A stretch of DNA of 64,000 bases from the NCBI GenBank assembly GCA_013398175.1, contig VZRZ01002225.1, positions 1,991,950-2,055,949 of the forward strand. Direction: 5' to 3'. This DNA comes from Climacteris rufus. Its lineage: Eukaryota; Chordata; Aves; Passeriformes; Climacteridae. This document shows, piece after piece, positions 24,916 through 37,100 of this stretch. Position numbers and translations under genes: made by a program. Each line of letters begins with the position of its first letter. Positions within the stretch are counted from its first letter, which is position 1. The notes beneath the pieces were generated by a model. The model was not told the DNA's origin. It saw nothing but the letters and a program-made list of their open reading frames with translations, and did no database searches.

Positions 24916-27029
24916 TTAAACCCAAGGAGTATGCTTCTACCTTACACTTCCAAAACAGATACGCTATTTTGTTGTGAAGTGACATTGAAAAGTTGCATCT
25001 TTTCTGAAACATCTGATACTTTTCTGAAACATGACCAAACATGAAACATCTGGTCTATTATACCCAGTGACCTGGAGAGCAGAGCAGGAGAAGTAGACTC
25101 ATTTCAGTCCCTGCAGGCATCTTGGTGAACCTGAGTACCCAAACTCTGCAAACAGTCCCTGTGGAATGAAAAACTTGTAAAATTCTTTATCCAAATTCTT
25201 TACATGACTCTCTGATGGCAAACGTATTGGTGTATTGGGCTAGTGAGCCTCTGACTGTGCATATCAGTGTCTTTTCACCTGTGCAACATGTACCTGTTCT
25301 TTATTCCAAGTAAACACCTTCTGCTAAGGCACAGTGATGGGAAAGAGGGAAGGATCAAGGAATTTTTTTTAAAAGTATTCATTTAAAAAAACCTCACACG
25401 GTAAAGCACTAAATGCCATAATCCGTGAAGAGTTGGACTTGTTATTGACAAAAAACCAGATGCTATCTAATGGCAACATCTGAAATTTACTGCTTCAGTA
25501 ATGACATTATGCAGCAAGCATAGAAATAGCAGATACAGAAAAGGACCCAAATTATATATTTTTAAGTAAAATATATTTTACCACTAGATGTCCCTGTTAG
25601 AAAACCGTAATTCTGCACAATGCTGTGTGAGATACAGGGCAAATCACCTGAATGACTGAGAGCTGCTGGCACAAGCTTGTAAAACCTACAAAAGCTGAAG
25701 TGCCTAAGTCACCGGAGCAGTGTGTATTGTCAGCACCCACAAAAGATAAAGGTAAGGGTTTACCATGTTCTTTTTGAGTACTGGTATCAGCTCAGGTACA
25801 GCTCTAAGATACGTTCAGTGCTCTATTAAGTATGTTGCTGTATTTCAGATATGCATTTACTGCAACAGCAAAGGGCAGAGATTCAGTTCTCCCTTTAAAG
25901 CACCCAGAATAAGGCAGCTGCTAGAAAGTGCCCCTTACACAAGGTCAGAACCACACCATTCCCTTTGTACACATGTCCTGAGCATCTAACCCAGCTCATT
26001 TTGACCACAACTGGTTTAAACAAAGATCACTTGGAAGAGATGGCATAAGTGCATGAGCTGAGGGGAGTGGCTTTTCCAGGAAAACCAGTTGCCACCATCC
26101 ATCCCTCTGTGTTCTCTGTTAATAATCTTGAGCATTAGTTGACTCTGCCTCTTGGGCAGGGGAGAGCTACTTACAGAAGAGTTATAGGAAGCATTTGCAA
26201 CATACTCAAAGATTATTTTATTGGGCACAAAAAAACGAGTGACTGTTGTGCTGATCAGCTGCACATTGAGCACGTTTCCCTTGACTATGGTTGTACAGCA
26301 AGATCCAGCCAAATGTTAATGAGGTTACCCATCTCTTCCAAACATCTCCCACTCAGCAGCAGGGCCTTCCTTACATATCCATAATTTCAGTGAATGAAAA
26401 CACAGCTCTCACTTGTCCACGGACTCATCATTTAAAACACATGTTGGCTCTGTAAAAAGTGCCAGTGCTTGTTCTCATGACAGGCACATAACACCACGTG
26501 CAGCACAACCTCCTGAACTCTGCTCCTGCTTACTGGGAGACCTCCCTGTTCCACACCAGCTGTCCTTTGCTTCCCATCTTCCATGACGTCTCCTCCACTT
26601 TGTCGTCCACCTACTCATACTGACCAAATTATCACACCTTACAGGCAGACTGCAGGAAGGCTCATCGCTTTCATTCACTCCAGTGTTGCACTTGGGTTTT
26701 GCTGGCTGGAAAAGTGAGAAAGCTGTAGCCCTTTCCCCTTCCCAGCAATGAGCAGGAGGGGAGCTCCAGCCAGGGAAAGGCAGAGAAACCCCTGTCTTGG
26801 CTGCTCTCTGCCTTACCCAAGGCACAGCCACCTTTCCGGCCCGGAGATCACCTGCAAACACCTGGAAAATCCGTATCACTCCCCAGAGAGGCAGCAACAG
26901 GGTGAATGATAAGGAGAGGTAAAGTCCCGCGTATGCAAATCAGAACCCAGTTAAGTGTGTTGAATCACTTGGGGAGAAAGAGGAGAGGCAGGATTATTCT
27001 GTGAAAAAAGTGTGCAAGAGAGGCCCAGG

Positions 27030-27560
27030 TGCAGCTTTGGGACAGGACTGTGACCGGGCCGGGGCTGCCGAGCCCTGCAGCCCCGGCTGCCCTACAGGCT
27101 CTCACCCTGCTCGGAACCCCTCAAGCCAAAGGCGTACGTGGCAGGGAAACCTCAGCTTCTGTCTAACCTGCAGTACCAAGCGGAAAATCAGCCGGTTACA
27201 CGTCCCGGGACTGTGTCGGAAGACCTACAGGAACCGCAGGTCTGTTCCTATTTCGGCGTTTCCGAGGAGCAAGGCTCCGCAGCCGCCCGGGGAGGCGCAG
27301 CCGGCCCCGCCCNNNNNNNNNNNNNNNNNNNNNNNNNNNNNNNNNNNNNNNNNNNNNNNNNNNNNNNNNNNNNNNNNNNNNNNNNNNNNNNNNNNNNNNN
27401 NNNNNNNNNNNNNNNNNNNNNNNNNNNNNNNNNNNNNNNNNNNNNNNNNNNNNGGTCGAGGTGGGGTGGGTCGCACCCAGCCCTCGGCCGCCACAGAGTG
27501 GGAGGGCGGGCCTGCTGCGGCCGGAGCTGCGGCGATGTGCCTTTCTTTAGAGATTCGCGG
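27030..27560 (-). promoter_or_regulatory. DERA: DERA CpG-island promoter and probable exon 1 (interrupted by assembly gap)
   Basis: G+C and CpG rise steeply on both sides of a run of N, at the position where DERA exon 1 is expected (upstream of exon 2, about 3.5 kb past the STRAP stop). Neither flank shows an ATG plus a short open segment ending in a good donor on the minus strand, so the start codon and exon 1 probably lie within the N run. Exon 1 must supply a final G to pair with AA at the start of exon 2. Confidence 0.6.
27313..27453. other. Assembly gap, 141 N
   Basis: A run of 141 undetermined bases flanked by very GC-rich sequence (CCGGCCCCGCCC to the left, GGTCGAGGTGGGG to the right). 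Open frames that cross it are artefacts. Confidence 0.99.
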
Positions 27561-28164
27561 CTCTTCCGTTCCATTAGCGATACCTAACCCCGAACCTGCC
27601 GGTCGGGAGGTGATGACTCAAGGCACTCTCCTGTGTCTTCATATTGCATCTTGAAAGGAGGAACTAGTGCCACACGCACAGCCGTGTGTTTCAATTCAGT
27701 AAATCTACCAGTCTGTAAAACTTCCAGTGACACCTGCCAAATGAAGGTCTTGTAACATAGCCAACGAAAACTTCATGGCCTTTGCTTTTTTCTTGAGCTG
27801 GAAAAAAAGACAAGCTCTCATGAAAAATGTATTGAACATTGTTAATATTCATGTTTAGATGAAACATTTTCCAACCTTAGTCCTGTTCATTCAGTACTAA
27901 CGAAGAAACCACAAAGTCACAAACAGCATTGGGTAAAGCAGTGAAGGGTCACAGCTTTGAAACTGGAGGACACTTTTTTTTGCTTTTCCCATACCAAAAT
28001 GGTATGTGTACTTAGAGAAGCAATGGTTTGAAAAACAGCAGTCACTCTACAAGTATATACCATTTGCACTGTGTACTTCAGAATGTGTAAAAGCAGTGCA
28101 AAGGTTACAAGCTTTCATGTACTTCTGGTGGTGAATCCTCCTCCCCCCAATTTCCAGGCCACAC

Positions 28165-29133
28165 TGTGATCTGAGAAATGCTCCTTAGGCCTCAGCAGAC
28201 AGAAACACTGCCTGCTCCCAGGAACTGTTATCTAATGAGTTCCTATTTTCTTTTTGAACAGCCTTGGAAATTATTTTTCTTGCTGAAAGGCATAACATCA
28301 CTGTTCTCACCCTTGCAAAGAAAGTGCCCGCCTAAACTGTGGGCCAGGATGAAATATTATGACTGAAGCCCACTCTCTTGTAAACCTATAAAGGTCCAAA
28401 ATGAGCCCCTTTGAGTTCTCCTGGACTGCACGGGGCTGTGACCAGAACCTCCCTCTGAGTGGGGCCATTCAGAGCCAGCAACATCTCACGTTTGCCATAC
28501 TCTGTTCGCCAGACAACGAGTCCTGGGCTGATCCCCCCGCTCCTCCAGGCTCAACCCTTCTCATGTTGGGAAGATGCAGAAGTATCCAAAATGAGTATTT
28601 CACTAGCTCTGAGGGGAATTTCTCACAGGTACCTTGCACTGACTCTGTATGTCTGTGTGCATACTTGTGCATGTATGCTAGAGCAGAGCTGGGAGAAATG
28701 CTGCTTTATTAGGTGTGTAAGTACCTTAGATAGCTAAGTAAGTCAGGCCTGTAAGGTCAAGTCATAATTTGGGTTAAATGCTGTTAAGTATTATCCCTCC
28801 AAAATATAAATTAAGTTAGTGTAAGTGTTGTTCCTCTGTTAAGTTGTGAGGTTTAAGGTATAAGTTAAAGTACTGTTGAATGCTGTTAAGCTTTTAGACC
28901 TTATTCCTTTTTCCTTGCCCTCACTCTCCTTTTGTCACACACCCACACCCCTAGATAGTTCTCTGTTCATTGGTTTTCATTGCCTGCATTTTGTTTGGTT
29001 GTGTTGTTCCTTGTTTTTCCTTGATGTGCCTTAACTGTGAATCTTGCCAACAAACTTTGTTATGCTGTCACTTATTATTAAATGTGGGTTTTGCTGATAC
29101 CCTTGTCTGTGATTTTTTAAGTGATCTCAAACA
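28165..29133 (+). mobile_element. Solo LTR of an endogenous retrovirus (family B), about 0.97 kb
   Basis: A block that reads as one long LTR: TGTGATCTGAGAAATGCTCC near the start, a TATAAAG box at 28387-28393, a stretch rich in TGTTAAGT-like units (about 28740-28895), an ATTAAA polyadenylation-type signal at 29077-29082, and an end near GATCTCAAACA. I recognise the style from avian LTRs; exact ends and family are uncertain and no clear target-site duplication is seen. There is no adjoining internal region, so it is probably solo. It sits between STRAP and DERA, pointing away from both. Confidence 0.5.
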
Positions 29134-29249
29134 TTCATAATAGTACTTTAGTTTTGTTGGTTTTTCTAAATTTCTTCCAGTATTTTAGTAGCCATTACTA
29201 AGTATTAGGTTTTTAGGATTATTAGCTCCATTTCATTTTTATGCATCCT

Positions 29250-29374
29250 GGAGCAAGCTGTAAATGCAGACTGAGGGACATGGCTTTCTGGTGAACATGG
29301 GAACACCAGGTTAACAGTTGGACTTGATCTTAAAGGTCTTTTCCCCAGCTAAATGATTCTGAGATTCTATTCTA
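29250..29374 (+). mobile_element. CR1 LINE tail fragment
   Basis: Reads AGGTTAACAGTTGGACTTGA, then TCTTAAAGGTCTTTTCC and TAAATGATTCTGAGATTCTA, the CR1 terminus with its octamer tail. The 5' boundary is approximate. Confidence 0.85.
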
Positions 29375-29744
29375 GACATCTCTATAAATGCTACAGAACC
29401 TACTGCAAATACGGAATGAAAACCACAGCAAGCAAGAAGTTTCACCATGGGAGCAAGGTGTCAAATTTCCTCATTTTAAACACATCCTTCAACTTCTAAA
29501 ATGTAGTTTTTAAGCTGAAGTACTAGATTTGGAGTCCTCATAAGCCTTAGTGGAATTAGTAAGGCTGAATGATGTAGCGGTAAATCAAGAGTTGCTTGTT
29601 TTTAAAATAAAATTCAAATAGGTAATTGCAAAACTGATTTTGAAATATTGGAATAATTTGAAATAACATAACCTTAATACCTCTGTTGCACTAAGAAACC
29701 ATAATTCATGGTATCAGTCTTTGTTATCCTTCTTCCTTTCCCCC

Positions 29745-29935
29745 ACCCCAAGAGCTGGAAGGGACCTCTGGCAGCCATCCAAGTGCAGCCACCTACTCAA
29801 AGCAGGCTCAGCTACAGAAGGATCCTTAGGGACACATCCAGTTGGGGTCTGAGCATCTTCAAGAACAGAGACTTCACAACCTTTCCCAACAACCTGGGCC
29901 ACTGTTTAAGTGCCCTTCACCATGAGAAAGTATTA
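29745..29935 (-). mobile_element. CR1 LINE fragment, reverse orientation
   Basis: The plus strand reads GAGCTGGAAGGGACCTCTGG, then CTACTCAAAGCAGGCTCAGC and CAACAACCTGGGCCACTGTT, the reverse complement of CR1 3' sequence. Both ends are approximate. Confidence 0.75.
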
Positions 29936-30006
29936 TGTTCAGATAGCATTGCTCATGTTTCAATTTGTATTCAAATGTTAAGTTTCTGTTTTCTAAGATG
30001 ACAGTG

Positions 30007-30050
30007 TTACTGTCCTCCTGGAAAAAAAAAAACAAACAGGAGGACAGTAA
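30007..30050. repeat. Perfect 14-bp inverted repeat with A-rich loop
   Basis: TTACTGTCCTCCTG at 30007-30020 is exactly complementary to CAGGAGGACAGTAA at 30037-30050, separated by 16 mostly A bases. It could fold as a strong hairpin in DNA or RNA. It lies in the STRAP-DERA intergenic stretch, about 1 kb past the STRAP stop. Confidence 0.95.
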
Positions 30051-30585
30051 GGACAAGTATGAATATGAAAAGATAAAAAGGTGTGTGAATAAATATATCT
30101 CTGCACAATTTTCTTCTTTCCATGCAAAATGCATTATGTAAAACTTTCAGCATAACATTAAAGGAAATGACAAGTGGAAGAATGGCAATTATTTTCTTTA
30201 ATGAAGAAAATATGATTTGTAACGTTGAAAGAGTAACTTTTTTATCCAGTCTGGAGGACTAAACCCAAGCTTTTTACAGATTTGCAGCCAACCTCTGAGA
30301 CTTTCATGTACAACCAAATACTTCAGGCAGCATGTTTAATTTAGGAATTTTCAACTGGTTTTCATTTTAGAGACTTATGTTTACATTCAAACTTTAAAGA
30401 ATAAAAAAGATACAAAGCTTATAGATCAAAGAACTTGCCACCCTCTGTACCAACACTAAAACATTCTTTTGCTTTCTCTCTGTATAATACAAGCCCAAGA
30501 TGCCAAGGATTACGTGGTTGATTTGGTTGCTTTTCCATGCCATGAACCCAACGCTCAATGGTAATGTACGAGTTTTGAGAGGCAT

Positions 30586-30895
30586 TTTATTTAGACAACT
30601 GAAAACAGTTAAACATTCAGAAGCAGCATACAATGAAACAAAACCCGAAACAAATACTTTTAAGGACATAATCCCTTCTTTTCAACTACAGCCAATTTTT
30701 CCAACTTTCAAGAAAAAAAGAAAAAAAAGGTAAATGCCATTGTATCTCTTCTCCGTAATAATGAAAACACACTACAATGAGTCTAATTGAGATTGGAGAG
30801 ACTGGATCTTGGCTTGCACACTTCTTTGAAAAGACAGTAGGCAGTTATGCCAAAAAGCCAGCAAAACTCTACCACTTCTCTTTTGGGTTTTTATT
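30586..30895 (-). terminator. STRAP: Candidate STRAP polyadenylation signals
   Basis: Two canonical AATAAA hexamers lie downstream of the STRAP stop on the minus strand: 30895-30890 (about 170 nt after the stop) and 30591-30586 (about 475 nt after). The second would give a 3'UTR nearer the mammalian size; that preference is an inference. Which one is used cannot be told from sequence alone. Confidence 0.4.
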
Positions 30896-31063
30896 TGGAT
30901 GCTCAGTTCTCTTACAGACAACACCTAGCCAGTTCCACCGCATTCTCATCAATTACTGCCCATCTTTGCCCCATGGAGAGAGCGCACTCTGGAAGGCTGC
31001 TGCTCGTCACTGCTCGCTTGATTTAGTCTTGCATGTCCATGTGTCACCTAACAGTTGCAGTAA

Positions 31064-31131
31064 TCAGGCTTTAACTTCAGGAGTTGAGCTGTACACTGTG
31101 TCTGAGTTTTCAGAGGCAATCTCTTCTGCAA
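31064..31131 (-). CDS. STRAP: STRAP exon 10 (terminal coding exon)
   Basis: Residues about 331-352: VAEEIASENSDTVYSSTPEV then KA and a TGA stop at 31066-31064. The EIASENSD core and the final VKA match the human C terminus. The acceptor is TTTCATTTAG. Confidence 0.93.
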
Positions 31132-34100
31132 CTAAATGAAAAGGACGTTATTTAACTTCACTTTAGATATATAAAGCAATGTTGCAGGGATTACTTTAAG
31201 ACCAGTTCAGTTTGTTTTCCCACTCAACCTCATCCTACCCCATCTGTTCTGCCTGCACAGCTCCAGTCACCAGTCTGACACTTACCAACATGATCACTGT
31301 CAGGCAACTGCATTCAAAGGTCTTTTGTAAAGAGCGAAAAACAGCAGAAAGTACTTGAGGGAAACTACCTCTTCCGTACTAAAGAATGCTAGAATCAACT
31401 AAAGAATCAACTTGACTGATCTTTTAACTTAGCCAGTTGAAGCTGATAGTTCAGTTCATTACCTATTTCCTCCTCTGCAGTTCCTGGAAGGGTAGTCCTT
31501 GCTTTTGCTGCTTCTGCATTCTCCTCTTCTGTAGAGGAAGAGGAGAAAAACAAACCGTCAATACCTTCAGTTCCACATACCCACCTTAATTAAAAAATAA
31601 GAATAATTTCCACATATTCAATACTGCGGAGACATGCCTGAGCAAGCAATTCTATCATGAACATTCACTTGTAGTTACTGCATCCCTCTCCCCAAGCTGA
31701 AAGAACCCAAGTACAATATAAAATAGAATTACCATCCACACTTTTTTCTGAAGATTGTCTTTCAGCATTATAAAAGTGGTATTGCGTATTTCTCCCTCTT
31801 TAACATAAAAATACGTCAGACTATTTGCTTAAATACCCACAAAGTGTCTATTTTCAAGAAGCTTACAGGTATGATGTTAATTGCTTACACAACAGCTATA
31901 AAAATACATCTTTAGATCTAACAGGTGTAAGTAGATATAGAAACCCTCAGAAAACAGGAGTTACTATAAGAAACCCAGTGTTTACCACTAATAATAGACA
32001 TTACTTAAAAAGCACACACTGAATAGCCAAGTTTCACCAGGACCAAGCACATACCAGGAACTACACACTTCCAAAGACCATAGGTTTTCCCTACTGTTGT
32101 CTGCCACAGCCTTAATGTCCCATCCTCAGAGCCACTTGCATATAACTCTCCATCAGGGCTAAATCTCACACAGTGAATTGGACCAAAGTGCCCTTTGTAA
32201 GATTCTGTAAGGGAACACGTCAAGACCATCAATTCCAAGTTTCAGCCAACAACTGAAATTACTAAGTACAAACTGATCAGTCCCTGATACAAAGCAAAGC
32301 TTTCATCAATTGGTATGTCAGCAACGTCTAATTTAGGCAAGATAATGTTTCATTAACTGCAAGAAAAAAGGTGCTTATTTTTTCTAGACAAAACTACAAA
32401 TCATGCCAGCAGCACAGAATACACATGCTCTGTTCCTTTAACTACTCACTTTGCAAACACCTTTTAAATGAGGACAGGATCATTAAGAAAAACTTAGAAA
32501 TATGTTTGTTTTTTTTAATAAATGTGGTCAACACATCCCATTTTTCATAAAATCATGTAGCTGACAGACCTAATGAACAGCATGACACTTAAGTTAATAT
32601 GCAGCTATTGCAGCAATACAGAATGAGAACTTTTTTTAAATAGGTGCAGAGTGGTTTAATGGAGGTTGTAGTTAGTTCTAGGATAATATTAGGTATACTG
32701 AGATAGCAAATGTTTAACTGCTAAGGTACCTTTTCATCATCCTCTTGCATAGCATGCTATGCTAAGACCTTATTTGAGTACAACAGTTTCATTTTCTAGT
32801 CATTATTTCATTAATACCTATTTCAGAACTCCTTTTTGATTATAGGAGGCAAACATACCTAATTCTTCTCCTGTATTATAGTCATATTTATAGAGTTTAA
32901 AATCTTCACCACCTGCAACCAAACATTCTTTCGCAGGGTGAAGTGATGCAGAATTGATTGTAGCAGGTGCTTCAAATGATTTAATCTGCTCTAGACTGAG
33001 GGAGAAAAGTTTGTTAATAAAGTTCATATAAAAAAAGAAATCCTGAGAGCAAAGAAACTGATTCTACTAATCTTGACTGCTGTTTTTAACAGGAATAGAA
33101 ATCAACCCCACAGAGTTTCTGAAACAAGTTTTAATACTTGCAAATCATGCTTGTCAAGTTAGAAACTAGTTTAGAATAAGCAAAACAAAAGCTCACACAT
33201 TCAGAACTTTCTGTAGTATCTTTAAGCATGTAACTTGCTTTCTTAAGACATCACAGAGGTGCCAGTTTAGACAACGTGGTGATTCTGGCCTTGTACAGTC
33301 AGTTTTCACCCACAACAAAGCCCACTACTCAACCTGTGCAAACTCTGGAGTTGTGGACTCACGTTTCTGCACTATGAAAAGCAATAGTCTTCCCATAGGT
33401 TATCACCAGTATCTGTCCTTCTGGAACATACTCCATGCTGCTCACTGACATTGCCACATTTAGTGACTTCACCTCAGTCATGGTACTCCGGTCCCAGAGG
33501 CTTAAAAGGAAACAAAAAAGGAACAAAAATTACTCTCAGACTGCTTCAGCAAGTCAAACAATTTTCACCTTGCATTCATGGCAAGACCTGGATCAAAAAA
33601 AGCACCCATCCAAGAATGTGCTTTGATTCCACAGGTACTTCAGATTTTCAGTGGCTTTATCTGCATTCTCACCTAGGCCAAACTTAAGACACTTCCTTTT
33701 TTAAAATACTTTTACATTGGCAGCTGAATGCCACAACATTAAATGGTACACACAGCACTTAACTACTCAAAGATTCTTCTGGAGATTAAAAATCTTGGTT
33801 TAAGTCTCCTAAGCAATAGATCTCCCTAGAAGCAAGGCTTGAAGATTCCATTCTGCCTTTTATCTCAAAAGACAAAGAGGTGCTAATCCCAATTTACAGA
33901 AAGTCATTAAAAATAATATAGTTTTCTGTATAGAGCTATCTAAACAAAAAATAAATTGTTCTGCTATGACAAGTAAAAATCTTTATTCATTAGTTGACTG
34001 CTGCATTTCTATTTCTACAATTTGGAGAAAAACAAATAAGACTAGGCTCTTGCCTATCTTGAGCACCAGGAAACTGAAGAAAACAAAGCAGCAATACCTC

Positions 34101-37100
34101 GGGAAAGTGTGTATGCACAAGACCTCATCTATAAATTAATCTTCTTTAGGATTAAAAAATGCATACATTTATTCTACTATGCAGGTATCAAATACCACTT
34201 ATCAGGGAGAACACATCTACGAGAAGCACATGTTTATGGGGTAAATTAGAACTATTAGCAAAATTCTCTCTAAGTATCTCTAGAAGAAGAGAAATGTATT
34301 AGGCATGTAGCTACAATAATCTAGAATGAAATAACTTGTGTTACTTATATCCTTCACCAAAATAACATTAACTAGATTCTCACACAGATTAAGACAATAA
34401 ATAAAATTAGCTTCTTAGAAAACTGAAAGTTACTTTTTCTTACCGGACAGTTTTATCATCAGCTGAAAGAATCTGTTTGTCATCACTGCTCCATAAAGCC
34501 TTTTTTATGCCAGAAGTATGTCCACTGACAACGTCAGGTTCTTAAAATAAAGCCAAATATTTTAATACATGTAATAAAATGAAACAATGTCATGCAGCAG
34601 TATGGGAGCTTCCTTAAACTACATGGATTTCTTCAAGCACTTACGACTTTATTTGTAGATCTTATCCCAGGAACAGGATAAATGCAAACTGGTATCTGAT
34701 TGCCTGATTTCAAAAACTTCACTAGGTGAACATCAAGGTTCTCTAGCTTCCTATCAACCATCAATAGTTCAGTATCAACATGAATTGGAACATACTTGTA
34801 TATAGGGGGGTCTTTTTTTCTTTCACATGACTAAATTTTAATTAATTAGACCAATTTCCAGTGAGCCTGTGCTGAACTGAAACATGTTCTGCTTGATGCT
34901 TCATCCCTGGAAGTATCTAAGGTCAGGCTGGACAGTGTTTTAATCAACCTGGTCTAGGCAGTCCACAGAAGAGGGTTTGAAACCAGATGATCTTTAAGGT
35001 CCTTTCCAATTCAAATGATTGTACAACCTTATCATAGCAAAAGGTTAGAGACCCTATATTTGTAAAACAATCCTCATCTTTGTCTTTTGTGGTGTGTAAC
35101 AGAAAGTAGCCCTTTAATTTCAGAACTTTCATTTAAGTGAGAAAAGGATCAGTTCTAAATGCAGACTCACCTGCTTCTGGCTTGCTCAAGTCATAGATAC
35201 GCAAGAGCTTATCTTGTCCACCTGTTAACAGATAATTGCTATCCTGAAACAGAAGTTATAGAGAGTCAACTCTATTTTGAATCAAAATATCAGCCTTCAT
35301 CTGTGAGTTAAAATAATAGCTTTTCTCTCAAGACAGCCCCTAACACACTTACTACATTTATCCTACAACCTTAAAAATGAGCTGTGGTGTGTTAGATTAT
35401 TTGCCTGTTACGATACACACATAAAAACCAGAAAAGTACCTAATAGCAAAACATACACAAGTGCTTATTTGCCTGGTGAATAAGGTATAAAAGTTTCTCA
35501 TACCTGTGTAAAATCCACACTTTTGACAATGTGTTTGTGAGCCAATGTGATTAGTTCATCTCCTGACACAGCATCCCACACTTTGCTAAACAGCAAGAGG
35601 AAACATATTTTAGAAGCACCAGGACAAATCAACCTGGACAGTCAAATGAATTTGTAAGCAATCTCTCCTGATGCCATCATAACATTTTATCGTGCTACAT
35701 TCTTATAAGTTATAATCCAATTAGTCAGTAAGAATACTTCATATGTTTTTACTAAAGCATTTTTGGACTATCCCACCACTTTCCTTATTCCTCTTCTTCA
35801 GGACCTGCTGACTAAATAAGATTTTAGTTTTAAGGCAAAGGTACTTGTTCTCTTCAATTTTATTAGAGATGCCCGCTACTAACAAGATTCAACTTGCCAA
35901 ATAATAACTTATACTGCAAGCAGCACAAACAAACAACAAAAAACATCAAAGAACTACTTCACTAGCATTTTCTTGTAGTAAAAAGAGGCTAACTACTAGA
36001 AGCAAAATAAAAACCACTCCCTCAACTCTGCTATAACTACAGTGGCAGAGATTAGAGCTGCATAGAAAAGGTATTCTAGCAAACCTGTGTGGTAATTAAG
36101 CATAACAAGACACAATCACAGTTGTTCATCATGATGGCAATTAACTATGAATAATAGTTATTCATCATGATCAGCTGCTTTCAAGCTAAAAGTCTAGGTT
36201 TTAATCTGGCTAGCTAAAAATAAGCGAATATTTACTGAAGAGAAACAAATGAATCAGTAATTTAGTACACCTATGCTGTCACCAAAGAGGCCTACACTAG
36301 AGGCACCACTACAGGCTAAAATCAAAATACAGACCATAAAGACAGTTAATCACTTACGCTGTAAAATCTGCTGCTGCTGTGGCTGCTTTAGTGGCATCCG
36401 TGTTCAGAGTGGCCCCCCAGACTGCACCTTTATGACCCAGAAATGTGCCAATCCAGTCTCCTGTGTCTCCCTGGCGCAGCATAGGTTTGCCATCTTCACA
36501 GAAACAAAACCAATATTCAGGTAACACGATAAAAGAAGGAAGCTGTTTTTAAAAAGGAAATATATTCCCTTGCACCAGCATGTGGAAATACCCCATACTT
36601 TACAAGCCATCCTTTGCAGAGGAGTTTAGCTGGAGAGCTTAGATGTGCAGCTGTACTTGCTGCATGCATCTAAACTGTATAGACATTCAAACAGTACTCC
36701 AAATGAGATAGAAATTTTATGATAACGTTTTTCTTTAGTTTTGTGTTATGTAAGAAGGAAGGTAGAAAGGAACATTTCATAGAGATTTTATTTCTACCAA
36801 AGCTTTCTTCAGGCAGGGCAGATGTGGGGTTTTTTTTAACTTTGCAACAATATTATCAGGCTATCACAATGCAGAAACAAGTCTCGTGTTTGCAATGAGA
36901 TATGTTTAAAACATATAGCGATACAAAAATGAAGTATTAATAGAAAGCCTTTTCTTATCAGTATTTTTTTCTGGAGGACTATCAAAGAGTTGTTCACACA
37001 AGATGAAGAGCTAAACTGGAAGCACTTCAAGGCAGACAGGAACGTCCTTTAAACCTTATGCATGCAAAGGATTAACATATATACGCATGAGGAGGAAATG

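Larger units (their letters stand above)
19610..27029. other. DERA: DERA intron 1
   Basis: 7.4 kb between exon 2 and the CpG island. It contains simple repeats (20320-20389, 21208-21225, 22706-22724, 24389-24424) and one CR1 copy (about 24434-24915). No other gene was seen. Confidence 0.7.
27561..31063. other. STRAP-DERA intergenic region
   Basis: 3.5 kb holding the STRAP 3' untranslated region and its poly(A) signals at the right. To the left it contains an LTR, two CR1 fragments and an inverted repeat, listed separately. No further gene was seen. Confidence 0.75.

Noticed and set aside
27001..27654. 217-codon plus-strand frame and related frames over the DERA CpG island
   Set aside because: They run through the N gap, where stops cannot be seen, and exist because of high GC.
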